In this document: piece after piece, positions 36,746 through 46,129 of the stretch
Layout: the number at the start of each line of letters is the position of its first letter
Numbering within the stretch: the first letter of the stretch is position 1
Source: Oscillospiraceae bacterium
Lineage (GTDB): Bacteria > Bacillota > Clostridia > Oscillospirales > Oscillospiraceae
Length of the DNA stretch: 64,000 bases
Direction of reading: 5' to 3'
Assembly: GCA_015067435.1 (NCBI GenBank)
Contig: SVMM01000007.1
Coordinates: 106,621-170,620 of the forward strand
Notes under the pieces: generated by a model
What the model was told of the DNA's origin: nothing
Seen by the model: the letters and a program-made list of their open reading frames with translations, nothing else
The model's database searches: none
Program-made: the position numbers and the translations under genes

Positions 36746-38515
36746 TTGGCTGGTAAGATTGTTAAGGTTTCCGGGCCGCTGGTGGTCGCGACGGGGCTGT
36801 CCGACGCGAACATGTCCGACGTCGTGCGCGTCGGCCCCCAGCGCCTGATCGGCGAGATCCTGACCATGAAGGGCGACACCGCCTCCATTCAGGTCTATGA
36901 GGAGACGTCCGGTCTCGGCCCCGGCGCGGACGTCGAGACCACCGGCGCGCCGATGAGCGTCGAGCTTGCCCCCGGCATGATCGAGGGCATTTACGACGGC
37001 ATCCAGCGCCCGCTGGAGAAGATCGTGGAAAAGGTCGGCGCGAACATCACGCGCGGCGTCGAGGTCCCCGCCGTCGACCACGAGAAAAAGTGGGAATTTA
37101 CCGCCACGGCGAAGGTCGGCGACAAGGTGACGGGCGGCGACGTCCTCGGCACCGTGCCGGAGACGAGCGTCGTGCTCCACAAGATCATGGTGCCGCCCAC
37201 GCTCAAGGGCACGATCACCGACATCAAGAGCGGCAGCTTCAACGTCACCGAGCAGTTCGGCACGCTCAAGACCGACGACGGGAAGGAAGTCCCGCTCCGG
37301 ATGCTTCAGAAGTGGCCGGTGCGTATCGGCCGCCCCTATGAGAAGAAATATCCGCCCAAGCGTCCGCTTTCTTCCGGTCAGCGCATCATCGACACGCTGT
37401 TCCCCATCGCCAAGGGCGGCACGGCGGCGGTCCCCGGTCCGTTCGGCTCGGGCAAGACCGTCGTGCAGCACCAGCTGGCGAAATGGTCGGACGTGGACAT
37501 CGTCATCTACATCGGCTGCGGCGAGCGCGGCAACGAGATGACCGACGTTCTGCGCGAGTTCCCGGAGCTGAAGGACCCGCGCACGGGCGAGAGCCTGATG
37601 AAGCGCACGGTGCTGATCGCCAACACCTCCGACATGCCGGTCGCGGCGCGCGAAGCGTCGGTCTACACCGGTATCACCATCGCGGAGTACTTCCGCGACA
37701 TGGGCTACGACGTGGCGGTCATCGCGGACTCCACCTCCCGCTGGGCGGAGGCGCTGCGCGAGATGTCCGGCCGACTTGAGGAGATGCCCGGCGAGGAGGG
37801 CTACCCCGCGTACCTTGCCTCCCGTCTCGCGCAGTTCTATGAGCGCGCGGGCAGCGTGGAGTGCCTCGGCTCCGACGAGCGCCGCGGCAGCCTGACCGCC
37901 GTCGGCGCGGTCTCGCCCCCGGGCGGCGATCTGTCCGAGCCGGTGTCCCAGGCGACGATGCGTATCGTCAAGGTGTTCTGGGCGCTGGACGCGTCGCTCG
38001 CCTATCGCCGCCACTTCCCGGCGATCAACTGGCTCAACTCCTACTCGCTGTACCTCGACTCCCTCAAGCCGTGGTTCGACGAGAATCTGGGCGAGAGCTT
38101 CATGCGCAACCGCACCACGGCGATGTCGATCCTCCAGAGCGAGGCGAGCCTCAACGAGATCGTCCAGCTCGTCGGCAAGGACGCGCTGTCCCCCGGCGAC
38201 CAGCTGACGCTGGAGGTCGCGCGCATGATCCGCGAGGACTATTTGCAGCAGAACGCCTTCACCGACATCGACGGCTATTCGAGCTATGACCGGCAGGGCC
38301 AGTTGCTCGACCTGATCCTCGAATACGAGCGCCGCTGCCGCGACGCCATCGCCAAGGGCGCGCAGGTGACGAAGCTGTTCGACATCCCGCAGCGCGAGAC
38401 CATCGGCCGCGCCAAGAGCGTGCCCGTGGACGAGTATCCCGAGGCGTATTCGAAGATCCGCCTCAGCATGGCGAAGGAGATCGAAGCGATCGTCGCAGAG
38501 GGAGGTGAGGACTGA
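36746..38515 (+). CDS. ntpA: V-type ATPase catalytic subunit A
   Basis: A 589-residue catalytic subunit. The P-loop is GPFGSGKTV at about residue 231, followed by [11 protein letters not shown] (catalytic-Glu region) and [19 protein letters not shown]. The non-homologous insert typical of V-type A subunits (about residues 110-200) is present. Translation starts at TTG with the conserved start [14 protein letters not shown]. It hydrolyses or makes ATP at the A/B interface. The stop overlaps the ntpB ATG. Confidence 0.98.
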   Translation: MAGKIVKVSGPLVVATGLSDANMSDVVRVGPQRLIGEILTMKGDTASIQVYEETSGLGPGADVETTGAPMSVELAPGMIEGIYDGIQRPLEKIVEKVGANITRGVEVPAVDHEKKWEFTATAKVGDKVTGGDVLGTVPETSVVLHKIMVPPTLKGTITDIKSGSFNVTEQFGTLKTDDGKEVPLRMLQKWPVRIGRPYEKKYPPKRPLSSGQRIIDTLFPIAKGGTAAVPGPFGSGKTVVQHQLAKWSDVDIVIYIGCGERGNEMTDVLREFPELKDPRTGESLMKRTVLIANTSDMPVAAREASVYTGITIAEYFRDMGYDVAVIADSTSRWAEALREMSGRLEEMPGEEGYPAYLASRLAQFYERAGSVECLGSDERRGSLTAVGAVSPPGGDLSEPVSQATMRIVKVFWALDASLAYRRHFPAINWLNSYSLYLDSLKPWFDENLGESFMRNRTTAMSILQSEASLNEIVQLVGKDALSPGDQLTLEVARMIREDYLQQNAFTDIDGYSSYDRQGQLLDLILEYERRCRDAIAKGAQVTKLFDIPQRETIGRAKSVPVDEYPEAYSKIRLSMAKEIEAIVAEGGED

Positions 38516-39897
38516 TGATCCGTGAATACAAAACCGTGGAAGAGGTCGTAAGCCCTCTGATGATGGTCCGTATGGTCGAGGGCGTCACCTACGACGAGCT
38601 CGTCGAGATCGAGCTGCACGACGGCTCGATCCGCCGCGGCAAGGTGCTGGAGGTCAACGGCGACACCGCTGTCGTCCAGCTCTTCGAGTCCGCCGCGGGC
38701 ATCAACCTCGCCGACGCGAAGGTGCGCTTCCTCGGGCACCCGCTCCAGCTCGGCGTCTCGGGCGACATGCTCGGCCGCGTCTTCAACGGCATGGGCCAGC
38801 CCATCGACGGCGGTCCCGAGATCCTGCCGGAGGAATACCGCGACATCAACGGCCTGCCGATGAACCCGGCGGCGCGCGACTACCCCAACGAGTTCATCCA
38901 GACCGGCGTTTCGACGATCGACGGCCTGAACACCCTCGTCCGCGGGCAGAAGCTGCCGATCTTCTCCGGCTCCGGCCTTCCGCACGCGAACCTCGCCGCG
39001 CAGATCGCGCGTCAGGCGAAGGTGCTCGGTGACGCGGCGTCCAACTTCGCGGTCGTGTTCGCCGCCATCGGCATCACGTTCGAGGAGTCGGAGTTCTTCG
39101 TCAGCGAGTTCCGCCGCACCGGCGCCATCGACCGCACGGTGCTGTTCTCCAACCTCGCCAACGACCCCGCGGTCGAGCGTATCTCCACGCCGCGCATGGC
39201 GCTGACCGCCGCGGAGTATCTGGCGTTTGAGAAAAACATGCACGTGCTGGTCATCATGACCGACATCACCAACTACGCCGAGGCGCTGCGCGAGGTCTCG
39301 GCGGCGAAGAAGGAGGTCCCGGGCCGCCGCGGCTTCCCCGGCTACCTCTACACCGACCTTGCCACGCTCTATGAGCGCGCGGGCCGCCAGCTCGGAAAGC
39401 CCGGCTCCATCACGCTGATCCCGATCCTCACCATGCCCGAGGACGACAAGACCCACCCGATCCCCGACCTGACCGGCTACATCACCGAGGGGCAGATCAT
39501 CCTCTCCCGCGCGCTGTACCGTCAGGGCATCGAGCCGCCCGTGGACGTCATGCCGTCGCTGAGCCGCCTGAAGGACAAGGGCATCGGCGAGGGCAAGACC
39601 CGCGAGGACCACGCCAACACCATGAACCAGCTCTTCGCTGCGTATTCCACCGGCAAGGAGAACAAGGAGCTCATGTCCATCCTCGGCGAGGCGGCGCTCA
39701 CGCCGACCGACCTGCTGTACGCGAAGTTTGCGGACGAGTTTGAACGCCGTTATGTAAACCAGGGCTACGATCAGAACCGCACGATAGAGGAGACGCTCAA
39801 TCTCGGCTGGGAGCTTTTGTCCATCCTGCCGAAGGCGGAGCTCAAGCGCATCAAGCCGGAGTATATCGAGAAGTATTGGCCGAAGGACAAGGCTTGA
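38515..39897 (+). CDS. ntpB: V-type ATPase regulatory subunit B
   Basis: A 460-residue non-catalytic partner of A. It lacks a classical P-loop; the corresponding segment reads [18 protein letters not shown]. It has [42 protein letters not shown] (in parts) and [19 protein letters not shown]. The length is typical. It overlaps ntpA by 1 nt and is followed 16 bp later by ntpD. Confidence 0.98.
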   Translation: MIREYKTVEEVVSPLMMVRMVEGVTYDELVEIELHDGSIRRGKVLEVNGDTAVVQLFESAAGINLADAKVRFLGHPLQLGVSGDMLGRVFNGMGQPIDGGPEILPEEYRDINGLPMNPAARDYPNEFIQTGVSTIDGLNTLVRGQKLPIFSGSGLPHANLAAQIARQAKVLGDAASNFAVVFAAIGITFEESEFFVSEFRRTGAIDRTVLFSNLANDPAVERISTPRMALTAAEYLAFEKNMHVLVIMTDITNYAEALREVSAAKKEVPGRRGFPGYLYTDLATLYERAGRQLGKPGSITLIPILTMPEDDKTHPIPDLTGYITEGQIILSRALYRQGIEPPVDVMPSLSRLKDKGIGEGKTREDHANTMNQLFAAYSTGKENKELMSILGEAALTPTDLLYAKFADEFERRYVNQGYDQNRTIEETLNLGWELLSILPKAELKRIKPEYIEKYWPKDKA

Positions 39898-39913
39898 GAG
39901 GGGAGGGTGAACC

Positions 39914-40594
39914 ATGCCGAACGTAGCGGTGAACCCGACCAGAATGGAGCTGACCCGCCTCAAGGGCAAGCTGCGTACCGCCCAGCGCGGGCATAAGCTG
40001 CTCAAGGACAAGCGGGACGAGCTGATGAAGCAGTTCCTCGAGACCGTGCGCGAGGTGCGCGCCCTGCGCGCGGAGGTCGAGGACGAGCTGATGAAGGTGC
40101 ACGGCTCCTTCACCGTCGCCTCGGCGCTGATGAGCTCGCAGGCGCTGGAGCAGGCGCTGCTGTACCCGAAGCAGAGCGTGGAGCTGACGATGACCTTCCA
40201 GAACATCATGTCGGTCAACGTGCCGGTCTACGATTTCCAGACCAAGAGCAAGTCCGACGCGGACATCTACCCCTACGGCTTCGCCGCCACGAGCGGCGAG
40301 CTGGACGCGGCGGTGGATGCGCTTGGCCACGTGTTCCGCAAGATGCTCAAGCTGGCGCAGATCGAGAAGTCGGCGCAGCTGATGGCGGAGGAGATCGAAA
40401 AGACGCGCCGCCGCGTCAACGCGCTGGAGTACGTCAAGATCCCCGAGATGCAGGAGAGCATCAAGTACATCACGATGAAGCTGGAGGAAAACGAGCGCGC
40501 GAACACCATCCGGCTGATGAAGGTCAAGGACATGGTGCTCAAGGACGCCATCGAAGAGCGCCGCAGGCGCGACGCGGAAGCGATGGGAAGCTGA
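39914..40594 (+). CDS. ntpD: V-type ATPase subunit D (central rotor shaft)
   Basis: A 226-residue protein, mainly two long helices: NPTRMELTRLKGKLRTAQRG near the start and RRVNALEYVKIPEMQESIKY near the end. Both are signature segments of the D family. It rotates inside the A3B3 head. It is the last gene of the operon, closed by a strong terminator 11 bp after the stop. GGGGAGGGTGA precedes the ATG. Confidence 0.95.
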   Translation: MPNVAVNPTRMELTRLKGKLRTAQRGHKLLKDKRDELMKQFLETVREVRALRAEVEDELMKVHGSFTVASALMSSQALEQALLYPKQSVELTMTFQNIMSVNVPVYDFQTKSKSDADIYPYGFAATSGELDAAVDALGHVFRKMLKLAQIEKSAQLMAEEIEKTRRRVNALEYVKIPEMQESIKYITMKLEENERANTIRLMKVKDMVLKDAIEERRRRDAEAMGS

Positions 40595-40605
40595 ATCATA
40601 CGGCG

Positions 40606-40637
40606 AAAGGGCGCGGGCGGCATGCCCGCGCCCTTTT
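40606..40637 (+). terminator. Terminator of the V-ATPase operon
   Basis: A 13-bp stem AAAGGGCGCGGGC / GCCCGCGCCCTTT with a TTTT end. Confidence 0.85.
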
Positions 40638-40693
40638 GCGCGCGGGGAACAATCGCCCCCGAACAGCCGTCCAAACAATCGACGGATTGCGGC

Positions 40694-40722
40694 TTGCCAT
40701 GCCGGACAAGCTGCGCTATAAT
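40694..40722 (+). promoter_or_regulatory. Promoter of the TlpA/polyferredoxin operon
   Basis: TTGCCA, 17-bp spacer, perfect TATAAT, 35 bp before the first thioredoxin-like gene, which has GGGAGGATC upstream of its ATG. Confidence 0.72.
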
Positions 40723-40757
40723 ACCGTTAGTTTGTTTCAAAACAGGGAGGATCATCC

Positions 40758-41399
40758 ATGAAACGCTGTCTTGCCGTACTGCTTGTACTGTGTGCCTTGC
40801 TCGCCGCGGGCTGCGCGCAGAAGGAACCCGCGCCCGCGCCGGTTCCGACCGAAACGTTCGTCGTCGACACGCCCGTGGCGCCCACGACTCCGCCCCCCGC
40901 GCCGGAGCCCTCGCCTGCACCCGCGCCGGAGCCCTCGTCTGCACCCGCGCCGGAGCCTTCGCCGGCGCCGGCGCCCGCCGGATGGAGCCCGGACGTCAGC
41001 TTTTCCACCGTGGACATGGACGGGAACGAGTGGACGGATCGGTGCTTTGCCGAAAACAAGTTGACGGTCGTCAACCTCTGGGCGCACTGGTGCGGTCCCT
41101 GCGTGGGCGAGCTGCCCGATTTGCAGCGGATCTCGGACGACTACGCCTCCAAGGGCGTGCGGATCATCGGCATCGGCTATCCCGAAGACGAGGCGGACAA
41201 CATCTCCATGCTCAAGGAGCTGGGCGTGACCTACCCGTGCCTGCGCTACACGGCGGAGTTCGACCCCTACATGGAGACGGGCTACATCCCCACGACGATC
41301 TTCGTCAACAGCGACGGCAAGGTGCTGGACGAGGCGGTGATCGGCTCGCAGGAATACGACGAGTGGGCGGGCATAATCGACGGCTACCTGAACGGATAA
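40758..41399 (+). CDS. TlpA-like thioredoxin-fold lipoprotein
   Basis: A 213-residue lipoprotein: signal with lipobox LAAGC (Cys19), a Pro/Ala/Glu-rich spacer made of APAPEPS units (about residues 23-75), then a TlpA/ResA-type thioredoxin domain. The active site is WAHWCGPCVGELPDLQ and the cis-Pro loop GYIPTTIFVNSDGKVL. It should face outward and reduce disulfides or cytochrome/thiol targets. The thioredoxin domain is clearly paralogous to that of the next gene (VDMDGNEWT, LGVTYPCLRYT and DGKVLDxxVIGSQ shared), so a tandem duplication is likely. Confidence 0.89.
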   Translation: MKRCLAVLLVLCALLAAGCAQKEPAPAPVPTETFVVDTPVAPTTPPPAPEPSPAPAPEPSSAPAPEPSPAPAPAGWSPDVSFSTVDMDGNEWTDRCFAENKLTVVNLWAHWCGPCVGELPDLQRISDDYASKGVRIIGIGYPEDEADNISMLKELGVTYPCLRYTAEFDPYMETGYIPTTIFVNSDGKVLDEAVIGSQEYDEWAGIIDGYLNG

Positions 41400-41451
41400 A
41401 AACGTCCCGGCCGAGCCGGAACGGGCAATCAACCGGAAGGAGAGAGAAACC

Positions 41452-42360
41452 ATGAAGCTATGGAAAAGAGTATCCTGCGCGGCGATGGCGCTGGCGATGA
41501 CGCTGGCGCTGTGCGTCGGCGCGCACGCGGCGACCGCGACGCCCTCGACGCAGAAGCTGGAGCTCAACGGAGGCCCCGTGTCCGTGACGCCGTACAACAT
41601 CGGCGGCAGCAACTACTTCAAGCTGCGCGACGTCGCGTATTTCCTCAGCGGGACACATTCGCAGTTCAGCGTCGGCTACGACCGGGCGGCGAACGCCGTG
41701 ACCATCGTCACGGGCGGCGTCTACAGCAAGGTCGGCGGGGAACTTGCCGCGGTCGGTTCCGGCGCGAAGAACGCCGTACTGAGCACGCAGACGATCTACA
41801 TCAACGGGAAGAAGAACACCTCGCTCATCGCCTACAACATTGACGGCAACAACTATTTCAAGCTCCGCGACCTCGGCACCGCGCTGGGCTTCGACGTGGA
41901 CTACGACGAGGCGCGCCGGACGATGCTCATCAATACGCCGAATGCCTCCAACGCGGATATCTGCTTTACCACCGTGGACATGGACGGGAACGAGTGGACG
42001 GAGGCGTGCTTCGGCGACCATGAGCTGACGGTCATCAACCTCTGGGCATACTGGTGCGGCCCCTGCGTGCGCGAGCTGCCGGACCTGCAAAAGCTCGCGG
42101 ACGACTACGCGTCCAGGGGCGTGCAGATGCTCGGCATCTCCTATGAGGAGTACGAGGAGGACAACATCGCCATGCTCAAGCAGCTGGGCGTGACATATCC
42201 GTGCCTGCGCTACACGGGCGAGTTCGATGAGTATATGGACACGGGCTACTTCCCCACCACGATCTTTGTGAACAAGTTCGGCAAGGTGCTGGACGATCCC
42301 GTGATCGGCAGCCAGAGCTACAGCGCGTGGGCGAGCCTGATCGACGGTTACATCAGATGA
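41452..42360 (+). CDS. Exported protein: stalk domain plus TlpA-like thioredoxin domain
   Basis: A 302-residue protein. The signal peptide (AMALAMTLALCVGAHAA) lacks a clear lipobox. Residues ~35-165 hold two copper-amine-oxidase-N-like units, each with the NYFKLRDV/NYFKLRDL signature, as in cell-surface stalk domains of Clostridia. Residues ~170-302 are a thioredoxin domain with WAYWCGPCVRELPDLQK and GYFPTTIFVNKFGKVL. It is 53 bp downstream of its paralogue, with AAGGAGAG at the start. The stop overlaps the next small gene (ATGA). Confidence 0.89.
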   Translation: MKLWKRVSCAAMALAMTLALCVGAHAATATPSTQKLELNGGPVSVTPYNIGGSNYFKLRDVAYFLSGTHSQFSVGYDRAANAVTIVTGGVYSKVGGELAAVGSGAKNAVLSTQTIYINGKKNTSLIAYNIDGNNYFKLRDLGTALGFDVDYDEARRTMLINTPNASNADICFTTVDMDGNEWTEACFGDHELTVINLWAYWCGPCVRELPDLQKLADDYASRGVQMLGISYEEYEEDNIAMLKQLGVTYPCLRYTGEFDEYMDTGYFPTTIFVNKFGKVLDDPVIGSQSYSAWASLIDGYIR

Positions 42361-42491
42361 AGAAGTATGTGCCTGCGGTCGCGCTTTTGCTCGCCGCCGC
42401 CCTGCTCGCCCTCGGCGTTGCGCAGGGGCAGGAGCGGCTGGTGATGACGAAGGCGATCCACGTATGTTTGGAGTGTATCGGTGTTGGCTAG
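42357..42491 (+). CDS. CD1871A-like CXXC membrane microprotein (44 aa)
   Basis: A 44-residue peptide with one membrane helix (YVPAVALLLAAALLALGVA) and the C-terminal motif HVCLECIGVG, a CXXC. It matches what I know as the CD1871A family of CXXC-containing small proteins next to thioredoxin and ferredoxin genes in Clostridia. The ATG overlaps the upstream stop and its own end overlaps the next gene's start (GTG 42481) by 11 nt, so four genes are coupled. The CXXC could relay electrons between membrane ferredoxin and exported TlpA proteins. Confidence 0.78.
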   Translation: MKKYVPAVALLLAAALLALGVAQGQERLVMTKAIHVCLECIGVG

Positions 42492-43356
42492 TAAGAGCAG
42501 AGGCAGGATCCAGCTGGTCGCGGCGCTGCTGCAAAACGCCGACCTGCGCGGATTCTTTACCGGAAAAATCTATCAGGGCAAGCTGAAAAGCGTGTGCGTG
42601 CCGGGGCTGAACTGCTATTCCTGTCCCGGTGCGCTCGGCGCGTGCCCGATCGGCTCGCTGCAAAACTTCCTCGGCTCGCGCCCGTTCCGCTTTCCCTACT
42701 ACGTCGTGGGGCTGCTGCTGTTCTTCGGCGCGGTGCTGGGGCGCGCGATCTGCGGATTTCTGTGCCCGTTCGGCTTCGTGCAGGAGCTGCTGCACAAGCT
42801 GCCGCTGCCGCGGAAAAAGCTGGGGCGCTTCCCCGGCGACCGACCGCTGCGGTGGGTCAAGTACGCGGTGCTGGCGCTGATGGTCGTCGTTCTGCCCATC
42901 GTTGTGGGCTGGACGCCCGTGTTCTGCAAGTACCTCTGCCCCGCGGGGACGCTGGAGGGCGGCATCCCGCTGGTGCTGATCCACGGCGGGAAGCTGCGCC
43001 TGACGCTGGGGACGATCTTCTACCGCAAGGCGACGATCCTCGTGATCGTGCTCGTCGCCTGCCTGTTCATTTTCCGCCCGTTCTGCAAGTACCTCTGCCC
43101 GCTGGGGGCGATCTACGGTGTGATGAACCGCTTCGCGCTCTACCGGATGCACGTCTCGGCGGAGAAATGCGTCGGCTGCGGCGCCTGCGCGCGCGCCTGC
43201 CCAATGCAGGTCGATCCGGTCAAAACGCCGAACGGCGCGGAGTGCATCCGCTGCGGCGCGTGCGTCGCGGCGTGCCCGAAGGACGCGCTGCGCCTCGGCT
43301 TCCGCGGCGCGCCGGAACGGGCGGAAGCGCCGGACGCGGCGGCGCAAAGGCGGTAA
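42481..43356 (+). CDS. Membrane 4Fe-4S polyferredoxin (NapH/CcoG-like)
   Basis: A 291-residue membrane protein with about 4-5 helices. The N-terminus has VPGLNCYSCPGALGACPIG, then paired motifs GRAICGFLCPFGFVQE and FCKYLCPAGTLEGG / FCKYLCPLGAIYG (cysteine pairs at helix ends as in NapH). Two classic ferredoxin clusters follow: CVGCGACARACPMQ and CIRCGACVAACPKDA. It probably passes electrons from the cytoplasm across the membrane. Translation starts at GTG with GGAG upstream, inside the previous gene. The tail is short and charged. Confidence 0.89.
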   Translation: MLASKSRGRIQLVAALLQNADLRGFFTGKIYQGKLKSVCVPGLNCYSCPGALGACPIGSLQNFLGSRPFRFPYYVVGLLLFFGAVLGRAICGFLCPFGFVQELLHKLPLPRKKLGRFPGDRPLRWVKYAVLALMVVVLPIVVGWTPVFCKYLCPAGTLEGGIPLVLIHGGKLRLTLGTIFYRKATILVIVLVACLFIFRPFCKYLCPLGAIYGVMNRFALYRMHVSAEKCVGCGACARACPMQVDPVKTPNGAECIRCGACVAACPKDALRLGFRGAPERAEAPDAAAQRR

Positions 43357-43366
43357 ATACGGCATG

Positions 43367-43399
43367 AACGGCACAGGCGCGGCGGCCTGTGCCGTTTTT
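43367..43399 (+). terminator. Terminator of the polyferredoxin operon
   Basis: A 12-bp stem AACGGCACAGGC / GCCTGTGCCGTT followed by TTT. Confidence 0.82.
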
Positions 43400-43432
43400 G
43401 TAAGTTCCGTTGCCCGATGGCGTGCATTATTC

Positions 43433-43462
43433 TTGACAAAAGCGCTCGGCGTAGAGTAAAAT
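43433..43462 (+). promoter_or_regulatory. Promoter of the EAL/HDOD gene
   Basis: Perfect TTGACA, 18-bp spacer, TAAAAT, about 40 bp before the ATG. Confidence 0.62.
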
Positions 43463-43502
43463 ATCTATATCTATGTAGGTGTAGCGGAAAGGAAGCGGTG
43501 CC

Positions 43503-44741
43503 ATGTTCGCATATATCGGGCGTCAGGCGATCTATAATAAGGTTTTCGACGTTTCCGGCTACGAGCTGCTGTACCGCCGGAACGACCGGATCGGCGCCGC
43601 GGGCCTGGACATGGACGGCGACGAGATGACCAAGAGCGTCCTGCTCGACGCGGTCAACGTGTTCGGCATCATGAACCTGACGAACGGTCTGCCCGCTTAC
43701 ATCAACTTCACGCGCAACCTTATCATGGACGACTTCGCGTACCTGTTCGACCCCAACGAGATCATCGTGGAGGTCCCGGCGGAGGTCTTCGTCAACGACG
43801 CGCTGGTCGGCAAGCTCTCCGGACTCCAGCGCGCGGGCTACCGCCTCTCGCTCAACAGCTACAACGAGCAGAACGGCCGCATCAAGTTTGACCGCATCAT
43901 CAACTCCTTCGACGTCATCCGCGTTCGCACCGGCGGCATGAACCGCTTACAGCTCAAGGACATTCTCCAGCGTCTGCGCTTCAGCCGCGCCCAGCTGCTT
44001 GCCGAGCGCGTGGAGACCGAGGCGGAGTTCGAGATGGTGCAGGCGCTCAAGTTCACGCTCTTTCAGGGCTATTACTTCGAGCGTCCGGACTGTGTGAGCA
44101 AGCAGGTCTCGCTGACCTCCACGCCCTACGGCAAGCTGTTTGCCGAGCTGATGAAGCCCTTCCCGAACTTCGAGATGTGCTGCCGCATCGTGGAGGGCGA
44201 CTCCATGCTGACGCACCTCTTCCTGCGCCACGTGCTCAAGACGCGCTACAACCGCGAGAACGTCGCCGGCGCGATCCGCCACGGCATGACGCTGCTGGGC
44301 ATCGAGGGCTTGCGCCTGTGGACGACGGCGCAGTTCCTCAAGCAGACCAACACGTCCAGCTCCGACGAGCTGGCGCGCCGCGCGTTCCTGCGCGGGCGCT
44401 TTGTCGAGCGGCTGATCCAGAACTCGGAGACCACGATCGCAAAGGACCCGGGCTTCTTCATGGGCATTTTCAGCCTGCTGGATCAGCTGACGAATTCGAC
44501 GATCGACAGCATCCTCAAGGAGCTGCCGCTTCCGGCCGCCGCGGAGGCCGCGCTGCTGGGCACGGAGGAGAGCGAGTACACCGCGTACCTGCAATACGCG
44601 ATGGCGTACGAGCAGGCGTCCAACGCGATGTATTTCCCGGACATCAAGCTCCGCCTCGGCGACCGCCGCGTCTCCAATCTGTACATGGAGTGCATGGAGG
44701 ACACGGACAAGGCGTTCGCGGACGAGGAAAAGGAGCAGTAA
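43503..44741 (+). CDS. EAL plus HDOD domain signalling protein (YuxH-like)
   Basis: A 412-residue protein. The EAL-like domain (residues 1-200) opens with FAYIGRQAIYNKVFDVSGYELLYR, where the EAL triad position reads ELL. It has INFTRNLI and VEVPAEVF in place of canonical metal-binding motifs, so c-di-GMP hydrolysis is doubtful. The HDOD domain (about 205-400) has LFAELMKPFPNFEMCCRIVEGD and ARRAFLRGRFVERL. Family proteins of this architecture act as signalling scaffolds. It is monocistronic, between its own promoter and the terminator at 44756. Confidence 0.9.
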   Translation: MFAYIGRQAIYNKVFDVSGYELLYRRNDRIGAAGLDMDGDEMTKSVLLDAVNVFGIMNLTNGLPAYINFTRNLIMDDFAYLFDPNEIIVEVPAEVFVNDALVGKLSGLQRAGYRLSLNSYNEQNGRIKFDRIINSFDVIRVRTGGMNRLQLKDILQRLRFSRAQLLAERVETEAEFEMVQALKFTLFQGYYFERPDCVSKQVSLTSTPYGKLFAELMKPFPNFEMCCRIVEGDSMLTHLFLRHVLKTRYNRENVAGAIRHGMTLLGIEGLRLWTTAQFLKQTNTSSSDELARRAFLRGRFVERLIQNSETTIAKDPGFFMGIFSLLDQLTNSTIDSILKELPLPAAAEAALLGTEESEYTAYLQYAMAYEQASNAMYFPDIKLRLGDRRVSNLYMECMEDTDKAFADEEKEQ

Positions 44742-44755
44742 CCCATATTAAGACG

Positions 44756-44783
44756 AAAAGAGCGGCTCACGCCGCTCTTTTTT
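44756..44783 (+). terminator. Bidirectional terminator
   Basis: An 11-bp stem AAAAGAGCGGC / GCCGCTCTTTT between the EAL/HDOD gene and the convergent channel gene. Confidence 0.82.
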
Positions 44784-44794
44784 GCTGCCGGTCG

Positions 44795-46009
44795 TTAAAT
44801 TTTCACGTCCTTGCTGCCGGGGAGGTTCGCCTTGGTGTGCAGCAGCAGCACGTCGCCCGCGCGCAGGCGCGTCGTGCCCTTGGGGATGATGACGCGGCTG
44901 CCGCGCTTGACCATGACCAGGATCGTCTGGCGCGAGATGTCCAGATCGCGCACCAGCTCGCCGTTCCACGGGCTCTTTTCCAGCAGCGTGACCTCCTTGA
45001 GGACGATGTTGATGTGGTCGCTCAGCGGCTCCGCGCCGAGCACAACGGCGTCGCCGTCCTGCAATGCGAGGTCGCCCTTCGGGATCAGCATCTCACCGTC
45101 GCGGTGGACCGCCGTGAGGATGACGCCGTGGGGGAGCTGGAGCTCGCGGATCATCTTGCCGCACCACGCGTCGTTCGCGCCGAGGCGGAAGCGGATGAAG
45201 CTGATGTCGCGCTCGCGCGCCACGGTGCCCGTGGTCTGGAGCTGGGCGTACTGCTCGACGAAGCCGGCGCTGATGATACCGGTGGGGATGGCGACCATGC
45301 CGACGCCGAGGAAGGTGATGATCGTGCCGAGCAGCTTGCCGAGCGTCGTGATGGGGTAGATGTCGCCGTAGCCGACGGTCAGCAGCGTGGACACCGACCA
45401 CCAGATGCCGGAGAAGGCGTTTTCAAAGACGTCCGGCTGCGCATCATGCTCCACGCTGTACATGCACAGGCTGGAGCCCAGCATCAGCACGAGGATGATG
45501 AACACCGAGGAGAGCAGCTGCTGCTTTTTCTTCGAGAGCACCTCCGTGATCGCGTTGAGCGAATCGTAGTAGGCGTTGATGCGGAACAGGCGGAAGATGC
45601 GCACGACGCGGAACATCCGGAACGCCACCGCGCCCGCCGGAAAGAACACGGGCAGATAGTACGGCAGGAAGCTCAGCAGGTCGACAATGCCGCCGAAGGA
45701 CAGGGCGTAGCGCGCGATGGCGCGCGATTCCGAGCGGATGCCGTAGATGTACCGCGCGGCGAACAGACGCAGGATGTAGTCCGCCGCGAAACACGCCGCC
45801 GTAACCGTCTCGACGGCGTCCAGCGCGCCGCCGTAGGACGTCTGGATGTTCTGGAAGGTGGCGAGCACGGACGCGATGAGGTTGACGACGATGACCGCCG
45901 TGATGAAGAAGTCGTAGCCGCGGCTGATCAGGTCGTCCGAGGCGCCGACCTCAACGATGCGCGCCAGCTTCTTGCGGAAGGATTCGATTTTTGTACTCTT
46001 CTTGTTCAT
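44795..46009 (-). CDS. Voltage-gated-type K+ channel with TrkA-C domain
   Basis: A 404-residue protein of the six-helix ion channel family. An S4-like segment has regularly spaced arginines (FRMFRVVRIFRLFRINAYYD, R every third position). The selectivity filter is TVGYGD. The C-terminal cytoplasmic part contains an RCK_C/TrkA-C domain (LPHGVILTAVHRDGEMLIPKG split) and a second similar segment (ILVMVKRGSRVIIPKG). The start MNKKSTKIES was chosen at the first Met of the well-formed coding region. Likely K+ passage tuned by a ligand. Confidence 0.9.
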   Translation of the reverse strand: MNKKSTKIESFRKKLARIVEVGASDDLISRGYDFFITAVIVVNLIASVLATFQNIQTSYGGALDAVETVTAACFAADYILRLFAARYIYGIRSESRAIARYALSFGGIVDLLSFLPYYLPVFFPAGAVAFRMFRVVRIFRLFRINAYYDSLNAITEVLSKKKQQLLSSVFIILVLMLGSSLCMYSVEHDAQPDVFENAFSGIWWSVSTLLTVGYGDIYPITTLGKLLGTIITFLGVGMVAIPTGIISAGFVEQYAQLQTTGTVARERDISFIRFRLGANDAWCGKMIRELQLPHGVILTAVHRDGEMLIPKGDLALQDGDAVVLGAEPLSDHINIVLKEVTLLEKSPWNGELVRDLDISRQTILVMVKRGSRVIIPKGTTRLRAGDVLLLHTKANLPGSKDVKI

Positions 46010-46065
46010 ACTGCTACTATACCCCATTTTCCGGCGCGTTGTAAATCCTTTTTTCGCGTGAAAAA

Positions 46066-46103
46066 GCAAAAATCGGGCGCCCGCCCTGCGGCGGACGCCC
46101 GAT
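46066..46103 (-). terminator. Terminator of the carboxyltransferase gene
   Basis: A GC-rich stem-loop (46074-46103), followed on the minus strand by ATTTTTGC, lies 27 bp after the oadA-like stop. Confidence 0.65.
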
Positions 46104-46129
46104 GTGGCGTTTGCGATATTCCGGCATTC

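Noticed and set aside
40780..40985. Tandem DNA repeat of functional interest in the first TlpA gene
   Set aside because: It simply encodes the APAPEPS spacer of a lipoprotein; such linkers are common.
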